A stretch of DNA of 64,000 nucleotides. It comes from DASWNP01 sp036399175. GTDB taxonomy: Bacteria > Acidobacteriota > Blastocatellia > Pyrinomonadales > Pyrinomonadaceae. The notes below the pieces were generated by a model. That model saw only the letters and a program-made list of their open reading frames with translations, searched no databases and was not told the DNA's origin. The stretch spans positions 1 to 64,000 of the forward strand of contig DASWNP010000015.1 in assembly GCA_036399175.1 (NCBI GenBank), written 5' to 3'. The translations under genes were made by a program, and so were the position numbers. Positions 44,234-52,849 of the stretch are shown in pieces (within the stretch, counting starts at the first letter, position 1; each line of letters starts with the position of its first letter).

Positions 44234-46915
44234 TTACCTTTGCTCGTTCGATTCGGGTGCGCGACGCGCGTCGAGCGTTCTGTATTCGCCTGAGTCCATG
44301 AAGGCTCGAGTCAGGCGCGAGGTATCGCCGGAGGCTTCGATTTCCCTGACCCAGAATTCGTAGCCTTCGAGATTCCGGTCGGGCGGGTCGCCGGGGTTGC
44401 GTCGGAGGTAGCCGAAGTAGTGTAGAAGTACGAGGGCGCGCGGGTCTTCGCGGCGGGCGAGTTTTTCGTCGCGCGCGATTTTGAGCAGGACGCCCGCGCG
44501 CGTCTCCCTGCCGTCGCGCAGAGCTTCGACGAGCGAGTCGCGCTCGGCTCGGTCGGGCGCGAGACCGGCGTTCGAGAAGAGTCTATCGACGTATTGCTCG
44601 CCGGTCATGCCCTGATAGACGGAGGCGAAGGCCGGACGCTTCAGCCAGGCTTCGACAAGCTCGCGCACGTTCGCTTCCAGTCGCGCCTCCTGCCCTTCCG
44701 TGCCACTGACGACGCCCGCGCCGATGGCCTGTACATCGGGAAGAAAATCTTCGAGGCGGGGAGCGCGCCCGTTAGAAACTTTGTGCAGGCGTTGCAGGAG
44801 AAGCGACCAATCGCGGAACTGTCCGAGCAGGTGGACGGGATTTTCGCGCAGCAGTGTCGCCCAGTCGGTCAGCCTGTGCTCGAAGGGCATGGGAGCTTCG
44901 CTTCGTGCTTCGGGCTCGGTCTTGGTGACGGCGTAGAGGTCGTCTGCGCCGTCGAAGCGGCGGATGAAGCGGAGGCGTCCGTCGGCGACGGCGAGCGAGA
45001 GGAAGACCTCGAAATCGACGCGGCGCTCGGGCGGAAGATGGCGGTTGTGTATGACGAGATATGAGACGGGCGTCTCTTCGAGCAGATGAAGGAAGCGCGC
45101 GGGGACGGGGCCTTTGCGCGTCAGCGCGTAGATGTCCCATGAAAGCTGCGAGACGAAGCTCGACGTGCCGTTGACTACGGGGCGCTGATGGTCGGCGGCG
45201 CGCAGCATGTATCGGTGATTGTTGTCGCCGTCGCCCGCAGGGATGTGAACGATGCCGCCGCGCATCGGCGTCTCTTTGAGCCGGAGCGTGACGGCGTCGG
45301 GGTCGGCTTCGCCGCGCTCGAAGCGGAGCGGAAAGGCGCGCAGCTCGAAGAGCAGCGTGAGCAGGACCAGCGCGTAGACCGCGAGAGTGCGCACGTAGAG
45401 CGGTCGATGCGCGAGCAGGCGCGAGAGCAGATGCCAACGGGCGACGAGATGTGCGAGCCGGGCAGCGCCGAGCCCCGCGAGGATTGCGAGGCCGACGTAG
45501 CAAATCATCGCCGCGCGCGAAGGGATGCGCAGGCCGCGAAAGAGCGGGACGTAGTTGAAGAGGATTCGGTTGAGGAAGAAGTTCATGCCGAGCGAGCAGA
45601 GGAATCCGGTGAGAGCCCAGATAGAGCCGAGCCAGAAGGCGTCGGAGCGGCGCGCGTCGCGCACGGTCTCGACGAAGCTCGTCGCTCCGGCTCTCCGAAA
45701 CGCTCGCGGGTAAGCCAGAGAGCAGCGCACGACGACGGCGAGCGCGGCGAGAAACAAGGCTCGCGCCGGCGTGATGATGCCCAGAAGTCGCAGGCCGAAC
45801 AGCTCGTACTTCGTCTCTTCGTAGCCCGTGCCGAGCATGGCGAGGACGAGGAACACGACCGCCGAGAGGTCGAGCGCGAGGATGAGTGTCTGACGCGCCC
45901 GAGTCGCTTTGGAGGCATCGGAGTCGGAAGTCTGTTCAATTGAAGGCTCGACGAGAAGCCAAGCGGCCAGCGCGAGAAGCAGGGGGAGCAGTCCGGGGAA
46001 GAGCCTGTGCGAGCCGCCGTCGGGGATGCGCGAGCCGAAGCCGCGCCAGACGCGGTTGCGCCCCTCGGCGATGAGCCAGTGAACGGGGCGCGGCGAATTG
46101 AGCGCCGCCTCTTCGGCTGTGCGCACGAAGCCGTAGAGCTTCGAGACGTGGTAGTAAGGCAGCATGAAGGGCAGGAGCAGGAGCGACGCCGCGGCGAGCG
46201 AGACGGCGGCGCGCAGCCAGAAGGCGCGCTCGCGTGCGACGGCCGGATAGCGCACGAGCAAAAAGCCGACCGAGAGCGCGAGCGGCGGAAGCGTCAGGAT
46301 AAACCAACTGATGCACGTCAGCGCGTTCATCAGAAAGGCGACGCCGAGCCAAGAGGCGCGTCGCCAGCTTCGCTCGCGCACGTAGAGCACCAGCGATTCG
46401 AGCAGCAGGGGAATCCATCCGGCGAAGAGGTAGTGCAGGTGCGAGAGCAGGTGAAAGCGATAGGGGATGAAAGCGAAGACGACGCCCGCCGTCCACGCGA
46501 CGCCGTTTGAACGTGTGAGCGTGCGCGCTAAGCGAAACGCGCCGTAGCCTGAGAAGGCGAAGCCGCAGAAGGTTGCGATGCTGTGAATGGTGAGCGGGCG
46601 AAGCCCTGCGGCGAAGAGCGGGAAGAAGACGAGGGCGATGCCGTAGTCGTGCTCGCTGAAGGCGAGCGTGTAGCGGTAGGGATAGAAGACGTTTGCGTGG
46701 AAGAGATTGAGCGGGTCGCGGAAGGTCTGGTGATAATCCCACCAGAGCGTCCACGCAATCATGTAGGGGTCGCCCCGGTCGGCGACGGCGTCTCGCAGAT
46801 GCAAGACCCAGGGCCAAGACATCAAGGCCGTCAGCAAAAGGAACGCGGAGAAGACGGCGACTTCTCTGAAGAACGGATGGCGCGGATTGAATCGGGGAAG
46901 GCGAAGTTTCTTCAA
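44234..46915 (-). CDS. GT-C-like membrane protein with C-terminal DUF4214 domain
   Basis: This 893-residue protein has about 12 helices up to residue about 560. The first loop reads RDAVADRGDPYMIAWTLWWD and includes an acidic pair typical of GT-C enzymes. A soluble segment follows, and the last about 200 residues form a DUF4214 domain (YFGYLRRNPGDPPDRNLEGY, then DSGEY). It shares this layout with the gene at 37154-39787, although the membrane parts differ. It is the second gene of a minus-strand run, starting 168 bases from the divergent membrane gene at 47084. The function is inferred as glycan transfer. Confidence 0.76.
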   Translation of the reverse strand: MKKLRLPRFNPRHPFFREVAVFSAFLLLTALMSWPWVLHLRDAVADRGDPYMIAWTLWWDYHQTFRDPLNLFHANVFYPYRYTLAFSEHDYGIALVFFPLFAAGLRPLTIHSIATFCGFAFSGYGAFRLARTLTRSNGVAWTAGVVFAFIPYRFHLLSHLHYLFAGWIPLLLESLVLYVRERSWRRASWLGVAFLMNALTCISWFILTLPPLALSVGFLLVRYPAVARERAFWLRAAVSLAAASLLLLPFMLPYYHVSKLYGFVRTAEEAALNSPRPVHWLIAEGRNRVWRGFGSRIPDGGSHRLFPGLLPLLLALAAWLLVEPSIEQTSDSDASKATRARQTLILALDLSAVVFLVLAMLGTGYEETKYELFGLRLLGIITPARALFLAALAVVVRCSLAYPRAFRRAGATSFVETVRDARRSDAFWLGSIWALTGFLCSLGMNFFLNRILFNYVPLFRGLRIPSRAAMICYVGLAILAGLGAARLAHLVARWHLLSRLLAHRPLYVRTLAVYALVLLTLLFELRAFPLRFERGEADPDAVTLRLKETPMRGGIVHIPAGDGDNNHRYMLRAADHQRPVVNGTSSFVSQLSWDIYALTRKGPVPARFLHLLEETPVSYLVIHNRHLPPERRVDFEVFLSLAVADGRLRFIRRFDGADDLYAVTKTEPEARSEAPMPFEHRLTDWATLLRENPVHLLGQFRDWSLLLQRLHKVSNGRAPRLEDFLPDVQAIGAGVVSGTEGQEARLEANVRELVEAWLKRPAFASVYQGMTGEQYVDRLFSNAGLAPDRAERDSLVEALRDGRETRAGVLLKIARDEKLARREDPRALVLLHYFGYLRRNPGDPPDRNLEGYEFWVREIEASGDTSRLTRAFMDSGEYRTLDARRAPESNEQR

Positions 46916-47083
46916 CTTGAAGGTTACGCTTTCGAGGTCGTCGCCGCAGCAGGTCGCAGGCGGTTGCCATCTTCGCGGGTGAAATGTTACGGTCTAGCGC
47001 TTCTTCCGGGCGGCGCGTCCGCCGAACTCCAAGACTCTTTCGATTAAGCTTCTGTATCCCTCGGAGATGTCCGGGCATTTTCG

Positions 47084-49456
47084 ATGCCGCATCAGGGAAT
47101 GTCAAGAATGACCGCCGCCGACGCGCCGACGCATCAGTCGACTCTCCTGCACAAGACCAACGCCTTGCGTCGCCGATTGGAGTTCGGCGACGCGCTGCTC
47201 TTTCTCTACTTCGTCGCCTTCGTCCGCCAGTTCATCTGGTACGTGGCCGAAGGCGCGGCGGCCTGGGCTCTGACGCTGCCCCTCGCCCTCACGCTCTGGT
47301 TTTGCTACGTCGCTGCGCGCCCTGAAGAGAAGGAAGAGACGCCGCGCTCTTTCTGGCTAATAGTCGTGCTGCCGCTTCTCTTCGTCTACGCGCTGCGCCT
47401 GCCCTTCCCAGACCTCTCCTTCGACGTGCTCAACTACCGGCTGCTCCACGCCGAGCGCGCCCTCAGAGGTTTTCTCTTCCTGCCCGGAGATTTTTTCCCG
47501 ACACCCGCGCCCTACAATCCCGCGCCCGACATGGTGACGGGCATCTCGCGCCACCTGCTCGGCTATCGCATGGGCACTCTGGTCAACCTGCTCGCCCTCG
47601 TCTGGACTGGCCTGATTCTCGAAAAGCTTCTCCGCCCCTCTCTCAAAGACACGCGCCTGCGCTCGCTCGGCGTACTTTTCGTCCTCTTCACCGAGCACGT
47701 ACTCTTCGAGATTAACAACTACATGATTGACGTGCTCACGCTTCCCCTGCTTCTCGAAGCGACGCGCATGGCTCTCGATGTCGGAGAGAGCGACAGCGCA
47801 CCGACAGGCGACGGCGAAGAGCACGCACGCGACTATGAAGAACAGGCGCGAGACGAAAGCGAGGGCGCACGCGACGAAAGAGAACGCGGTCGAGACGCCG
47901 TCCGCTTCGCCTTTCTGCTCGGAGCGAGCGTCGCCTTTAAGCTCACGAGCCTGGCCTTCGCCGTCCCGCTCGCCTTAGTTTACGCTTACAAACTCTTCGC
48001 CTCGCGTCGTCGTCTTCCGCTCAGAGCTTATCTCTTCGCCGTCTCGGCCTTCGCCGCGCCGCTCCTTCCCTTCTGCATCTACATCTACAGGCAGACGGGC
48101 AGCCCCGTCTATCCGCTCTACAACGCCGTCTTCAAATCGCCCTACTGGCCTTACACCAACGTCCTCGACCCGCGTTGGGGTAGCGACAACTTCTTCGAGA
48201 TTCTTTTCTGGCCTGTGGTGCTTCTCTTTCGCGTCGAGCGCACCGCAGAGATTCTCGTCTATTCCGGCAGAATCTCTCTCGGCTTCGTCGCCGCGCTCGC
48301 CTGCCTCGTCTTCGCGCGCACGCAGAGACGCATCCTCACGCTCTCTTTCATCACGCTCGTCGGCTCGCTTCTCTGGAGCACGGGGAGCGGCTACGTTCGC
48401 TACGCGCTCTATCTTGAGCTGACGGGCGGCCTCGTCGTCGTCTGCCTCTCGCATCATCTCTGGACGAGACGGGCGAGTCTTTCTCGCTCCGCAAGGCTCT
48501 TGGCCGCCATCGCCGCCTCTCTGTTCGTCTGCCTGCTCGTCGTGCAATGTGTGCTGGCCGGTCTTTATATTCTTCGCTACGAATGGAGCATGCGCCCGAC
48601 CTTGTTAGGAATGCCTCGCGCCTACCTCGAAGAAGCGAAGCATCTCTTCCGCGACCGCGAGCTGCGCGATTTTCTTTCGACCAGAGAGCGAGAGTTGTTC
48701 GACGAGGTCGGCGTCTGGGCGGAGAGCAGCGTGAAGATGAACGGTATCGAAGTGATGCTGAAGAAGGATGCGCCCATCGTCGCCGTGCGGATGGGCGAGT
48801 TTTTCATCGAGCAGGAATCGAGGGAGCGGTTTGCGCGCGCTCTGGCCGAGTCGCGCGGGCGGCGCATGTTCTCGCTGGCGTTCGGCGAAGAGCTTGCCTC
48901 TGCCCAAAGGTCGATAGAGGAACGCGGCCTGCGCGTCGGGAAAGTCGTTCCCATCGCTCTGTCCTACTATTCCAGCCGGACGAAGCTGAACGTCGTGCTC
49001 ATCGAAGTCCTGCCCGAAGGCGCGCAAGTCCCGGAGGCCGTCGCGCAGAAGGCTCCGAGAAATTCCGCGCTTCCCGACGAAGCCTTCAGGGCACAGCTTT
49101 CGGTCGCAGACGCTCCCGCCACGATGCGCGCGGGCGAGCAGAGCACCATCTACGTCGTCTTGAAAAACCGGAGCGAGACAATCTGGCCGGGCGCTCAGGA
49201 GAGTTGGAAATACCAGTTGACCATCGGCAATCGCTGGCTCGACGCGCGCGACCGTGCGCTCGTCACAGACCTCGACGCCAGAACCGCGCTCGTCCGCGAC
49301 CTTCCGCCCGGCGAAGAGGCCGAGCTGCCCCTCTCCATCAGCGCGCCCGCGAAGCCCGGCGAATATATTCTTGAGCTTGACGCCGTGCAGGAGGGCGTCG
49401 CCTGGTTCAGAGACAAAGGCTCGCAGGCGTTGGAGCTAAGAGTGAGAGTTGAGTGA
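47084..49456 (+). CDS. Membrane protein with C-terminal Ig-like domain
   Basis: This 790-residue protein has about 11 helices up to residue about 500, with loop sequence FPDLSFDVLNYRLLHAERA, which resembles GT-C membrane enzymes. A charged insert (about 240-270, with ARDESEGARDERERGRD) lies in a loop. The C-terminal about 125 residues form a beta-sandwich (TMRAGEQSTIYVVLKNRSE, LPPGEEAELPLSISAP and GVAWFRDKGSQALELRVRVE). The same type of domain ends the next two large genes. The start is uncertain among ATGs at 47084, 47099 and 47108. The role is inferred as surface glycan assembly. Confidence 0.75.
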   Translation: MPHQGMSRMTAADAPTHQSTLLHKTNALRRRLEFGDALLFLYFVAFVRQFIWYVAEGAAAWALTLPLALTLWFCYVAARPEEKEETPRSFWLIVVLPLLFVYALRLPFPDLSFDVLNYRLLHAERALRGFLFLPGDFFPTPAPYNPAPDMVTGISRHLLGYRMGTLVNLLALVWTGLILEKLLRPSLKDTRLRSLGVLFVLFTEHVLFEINNYMIDVLTLPLLLEATRMALDVGESDSAPTGDGEEHARDYEEQARDESEGARDERERGRDAVRFAFLLGASVAFKLTSLAFAVPLALVYAYKLFASRRRLPLRAYLFAVSAFAAPLLPFCIYIYRQTGSPVYPLYNAVFKSPYWPYTNVLDPRWGSDNFFEILFWPVVLLFRVERTAEILVYSGRISLGFVAALACLVFARTQRRILTLSFITLVGSLLWSTGSGYVRYALYLELTGGLVVVCLSHHLWTRRASLSRSARLLAAIAASLFVCLLVVQCVLAGLYILRYEWSMRPTLLGMPRAYLEEAKHLFRDRELRDFLSTRERELFDEVGVWAESSVKMNGIEVMLKKDAPIVAVRMGEFFIEQESRERFARALAESRGRRMFSLAFGEELASAQRSIEERGLRVGKVVPIALSYYSSRTKLNVVLIEVLPEGAQVPEAVAQKAPRNSALPDEAFRAQLSVADAPATMRAGEQSTIYVVLKNRSETIWPGAQESWKYQLTIGNRWLDARDRALVTDLDARTALVRDLPPGEEAELPLSISAPAKPGEYILELDAVQEGVAWFRDKGSQALELRVRVE

Positions 49457-49596
49457 GGGGCGGGCGAGAGAGTGTGTGTGCGAAATCTCCGGAAGACTTC
49501 GCCCGGCGCGTGCGTGCCGCCGGACTCCTGCCGCCCGCCTGCCCTATCCCTGCCTGCACGCTCCTTCTGCTCTCGCCCAATCTGGTACAATCGCCG

Positions 49597-49735
49597 AGCA
49601 ATCAGCAATCAGCAATCAGCGTTCAGCCGGAAGCCCGAAGTGGAAGACGGACGGCCAGATTGATTACCGCCGACTGTTGACGGTTGCTATCGACTGCTGG
49701 CTGATTGCTGACCGCTGACCGCTGACCGCTTATGC
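49597..49735. repeat. Heptamer palindrome element, AATCAGC family (element Q)
   Basis: Left units AATCAGC (three copies, 49600-49620) and GTTCAGCC face right units GGCTGATTGCTGACC and GCTGACC (three copies, to 49730). The core is long (about 49630-49690). The element ends at the ATG of the next gene (49732). The rest of the 275-base gap upstream (49457-49596) shows only a possible -10 (TACAAT, near 49586). Confidence 0.78.
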
Positions 49736-52653
49736 TTCCTATGAGACTCGCCTTCTTTAGCCCCCTGAGCCCGCAAAAGTCAGGCATCGCAGACTACTCG
49801 GAAGAACTTCTGCCCTATCTTGCCGAGCAGGCCGAGATTGACCTCTTCGTCGAAGGTTTCGAGCCCTCGAACCGCGCCGTCGTCGAGCGATTTCGCCGCT
49901 TCGACTACGTCGCCGACCCCGATGTCCTCGGTCGTCTCCGAGACTACGACGCCGTTCTCTATCATCTCGGCAACGATCATCGCTACCACTCGGGCATCTA
50001 CGAAACGGCGCGCAAGTTTCCCGGTATCGTCGTCCTGCACGATTTCGCCTTGCAGGATTTCTTCCTCGGACTCTCGCGCACGCGCGGCGATTTCGGAATC
50101 TATCTCGACGAGTTGGAAGCCTGTCACGGCGCGCGTGCGCGCGAAGAGGCCGCGCAGGCGTTCGAGCGCGGCGGCCTTCCCCCGCACGTCGGCGTGCCTC
50201 TGCTGTTTCCCCTCAACCGCAGAATCGCGCGCGCCGCCGAAGCCATCATCGTCCATTCCGAGTGGAGCCGGGCGCGCCTGCGAAACGTCGTGCCCGTCAC
50301 GCCCGTCGCGCGCATCAATCACCACATCACGGCGCGCGCCGCCGCAGACGAGATGCGCCTCGCCGCGCCCGCGAACCGAAACGGCGACGCCGTGCGAATC
50401 TCTTCGTTCGGCCTCATCACGCCCGACAAAGGCATCGAACGCGCGCTGCGTGCGCTCGCCGCTCTCAAAGACGACCACTCTTTTCACTACACTCTGGTCG
50501 GCGCGCCCAACAGCTTTTTCGACGTGCGCGAGCTTGTCCGCCGCTACAGCCTCGGCGACCGCGTGACGATTACCGACCACGTCTCGCTCGCCGAGTTCGA
50601 GCAGAGGATTTCCGAGACCGACATCGCCATCAACCTGCGCGAGCGCACGGTCGGCGAAACTTCGGGCAGTCTCTGCCGGATTATGGCGGCGGGCGTCGCC
50701 TCGATTGTCTCCGGCGTCGGCTGGTTCGCCGAGCTGCCCGACGACGCGGTCGTCAAAATCGAGATGGACGGCTATACGGACGCTCTGCTTCACGCTTACC
50801 TCAAGCGCCTGATTGAAGACGCTCCCCTGCGCGCGCGCATCGGCGAGAACGCGCGCCGCCACGCCCTCGCCTCGCACCGCATCGAGCAGAGCGCCGCCCG
50901 CTATCTCGACTTCATACGCGAAGTCATCGACGGGCGCACGCGCCGACGCTTCATCAACAGCGTCTCGACGGAAATCTCCCGTCTACGCCTAGACCCGGAC
51001 AGAGACGATTCGCTTCTTCGCAAAATCTCCGCCGAAGTAGCCACCCTCGCGCCCGCGAACGCTTCCCTCTCCGACACAGCGCCCGCCATGCCCGGCGGCG
51101 AGCCGATGAAGAGTATGCTAAACGAAACGCCAATCGCGCCCGCGCCCGACGCCGCCGACGAGCAGAGAGAGACCGAGCCTTACTCGCCTACATCACCAAC
51201 GCGCGAAGAGTCGGGCGCCGTAGAGAGTTCGGCGACGCATGAGGAGTTCAACGCAGCCATGCACGAAGAGTCAGACGCAACGAATCCGTCGAAGCACGAG
51301 GCGACGGACGAAACGCGCGACGCCTCAACAGCTTCGTCTTCATCCACTTTTGAAACGACCGGTTCGCCCGCGCCATCCGTCTCGACGGCTTCGTCCGTCT
51401 CGACGCCTGAGCAGCCGAGCGCGCCGCCTATCTCTTCGAGCGGGCGTGTGCGTAAAATCGAAGGGCTCGACTATCGTCGCGCAGCCATCGAATATCCGCG
51501 CAAGCTCGACGAAGAGCGTCGTCGCTATCTCTTCACGAAGCCGTTCTACAATCTCGCCAACAAGCCGCCGAAGCACACCGGCGACGGCATGGACGCCGAG
51601 ACGCATCGACACTTCTGCGACTTCGCCAACCTCGCCGTCGCGCTCGCGCTGCCCGCCGGTCGAAGCCTGCTCGATGTCGGCTGCGGCTCGGGCTGGCTGA
51701 GCGAGTATTTCGCGCGCCTCGGCTACGACGTGACCGGCATCGACATCAGCCCCGACCTCATCCGCATGGCAGACGAGCGCGTCGAGCGCGTGCCCTACGA
51801 CGTTGACCACCGGACGCCTCTGCGCTGCCGGTTTCTCACGCACGACATCGAGTGTGCGCCGCTCTCGAAGACCTTCGACGCCGCCGTCTGCTACGACTCG
51901 CTGCATCACTTTGAGGACGAGCGCGCCGTCATGCGCCACCTCGCGGCGATGCTCGACTACGGCGGGCTGCTCTTTATCCTCGAAGGCGACAAGCCCGAAG
52001 AGGGCTCGCCGACGGAGGAGGAGCTTGTCGGCGTCATGCGCGAGTATGAAACGCTCGAATCCCCCTTCAGCCGCGAATATCTCCGAGAGCTTTTGCGCGA
52101 GCACGGCTTCGTCGTCGTCGGCGATTACGTCAGCGTCAACGGTCTCTTCGAGCGCGATGCAATCGAAGACGGGCGGCTGCGAGTCGAGCCGCCTGCGGTC
52201 AACTACCTGCTCTGCAAAAAGGTTCTGGCGGCGGGTGCGTCGGGCGCGGCCGAGGTCGCCGATAGCCGCGAGCCTTCGCGCCTCGCCGCGAGCCTGACGT
52301 TCGGGGAAGCCTGGCCTGAAGTGCTTGCGCCGGGCGCGCAAGTCAATCGAAAGCTTCGAGTTGAAAACACGGGCGACACGCTCTGGCTCACGGGGCGCGC
52401 CGAGCGCAGAGGCTCTGTGATGCTGGCTCTGCGTCTCTTCGACGAAGCGGGCAGCCTCGTCTTCGAGCGACACGGAGAGCCGCCGCTCCCGCGCGCCCTA
52501 GCCCCGCGCGAGCAGGTCGAACTCTCGCTCGATTACCGCGCGCCCGACGCGCCCGGTCGCTACCAGCTCAAGCTCGACCTCGTCGCCCAGCACGTCGCAT
52601 GGTTCGAGCATCACGGCTCGACGCCGCTCGTCTTAACGTTTGAAGTTAAATAG
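49732..52653 (+). CDS. GT4 glycosyltransferase-methyltransferase fusion with C-terminal Ig-like domain
   Basis: This 973-residue protein has three parts. Residues about 1-395 form a GT-B glycosyltransferase (FFSPLSPQKSGIADYSEELL, then SSFGLITPDKGIERALRAL and GETSGSLCRIMAAG). Residues about 430-565 are a disordered Ser/Thr/Glu-rich linker. Residues about 600-820 form a class I methyltransferase (SLLDVGCGSGWLSEYF, near 644-659). The last about 125 residues form an Ig-like domain ending in HVAWFEHHGSTPLVLTF. It could add and then methylate one sugar, a chain-ending step. ATG 49732 or 49741 are both possible, and no ribosome site precedes them. Confidence 0.88.
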   Translation: MLPMRLAFFSPLSPQKSGIADYSEELLPYLAEQAEIDLFVEGFEPSNRAVVERFRRFDYVADPDVLGRLRDYDAVLYHLGNDHRYHSGIYETARKFPGIVVLHDFALQDFFLGLSRTRGDFGIYLDELEACHGARAREEAAQAFERGGLPPHVGVPLLFPLNRRIARAAEAIIVHSEWSRARLRNVVPVTPVARINHHITARAAADEMRLAAPANRNGDAVRISSFGLITPDKGIERALRALAALKDDHSFHYTLVGAPNSFFDVRELVRRYSLGDRVTITDHVSLAEFEQRISETDIAINLRERTVGETSGSLCRIMAAGVASIVSGVGWFAELPDDAVVKIEMDGYTDALLHAYLKRLIEDAPLRARIGENARRHALASHRIEQSAARYLDFIREVIDGRTRRRFINSVSTEISRLRLDPDRDDSLLRKISAEVATLAPANASLSDTAPAMPGGEPMKSMLNETPIAPAPDAADEQRETEPYSPTSPTREESGAVESSATHEEFNAAMHEESDATNPSKHEATDETRDASTASSSSTFETTGSPAPSVSTASSVSTPEQPSAPPISSSGRVRKIEGLDYRRAAIEYPRKLDEERRRYLFTKPFYNLANKPPKHTGDGMDAETHRHFCDFANLAVALALPAGRSLLDVGCGSGWLSEYFARLGYDVTGIDISPDLIRMADERVERVPYDVDHRTPLRCRFLTHDIECAPLSKTFDAAVCYDSLHHFEDERAVMRHLAAMLDYGGLLFILEGDKPEEGSPTEEELVGVMREYETLESPFSREYLRELLREHGFVVVGDYVSVNGLFERDAIEDGRLRVEPPAVNYLLCKKVLAAGASGAAEVADSREPSRLAASLTFGEAWPEVLAPGAQVNRKLRVENTGDTLWLTGRAERRGSVMLALRLFDEAGSLVFERHGEPPLPRALAPREQVELSLDYRAPDAPGRYQLKLDLVAQHVAWFEHHGSTPLVLTFEVK

Positions 52654-52663
52654 ACAATTCAAA

Positions 52664-52817
52664 CAGGGATGGACAGGATAGACAGGATAAAGACAAATGA
52701 TGAATGCGGAATGATGAATGATGAATTAAAGAAGAATTGCTTTCTGCTTTTCATTCCGCATTCCGCATTCCGCATTCCGCATTCATCATTTCTGTTCTTC
52801 CTGTCCATCCATGTTAA
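52664..52817. repeat. Composite heptamer palindrome, GGACAGGA outside and GAATGCG inside (element R)
   Basis: Outer arms GGATGGACAGGATAGACAGG (52668-52687) and CTGTTCTTCCTGTCCATCC (52792-52810) flank inner arms of ATGATGAATGCGGA-type units (52697-52727, right arm 52754-52790). The core (52728-52757) reads AAAGAAGAATTGCTTTCTGC and TTTTC. The right inner arm has four tandem ATTCCGC units. Confidence 0.82.
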
Positions 52818-52849
52818 TTTGCTTTTTTGAGAACAGAGGTCAGCTATAG

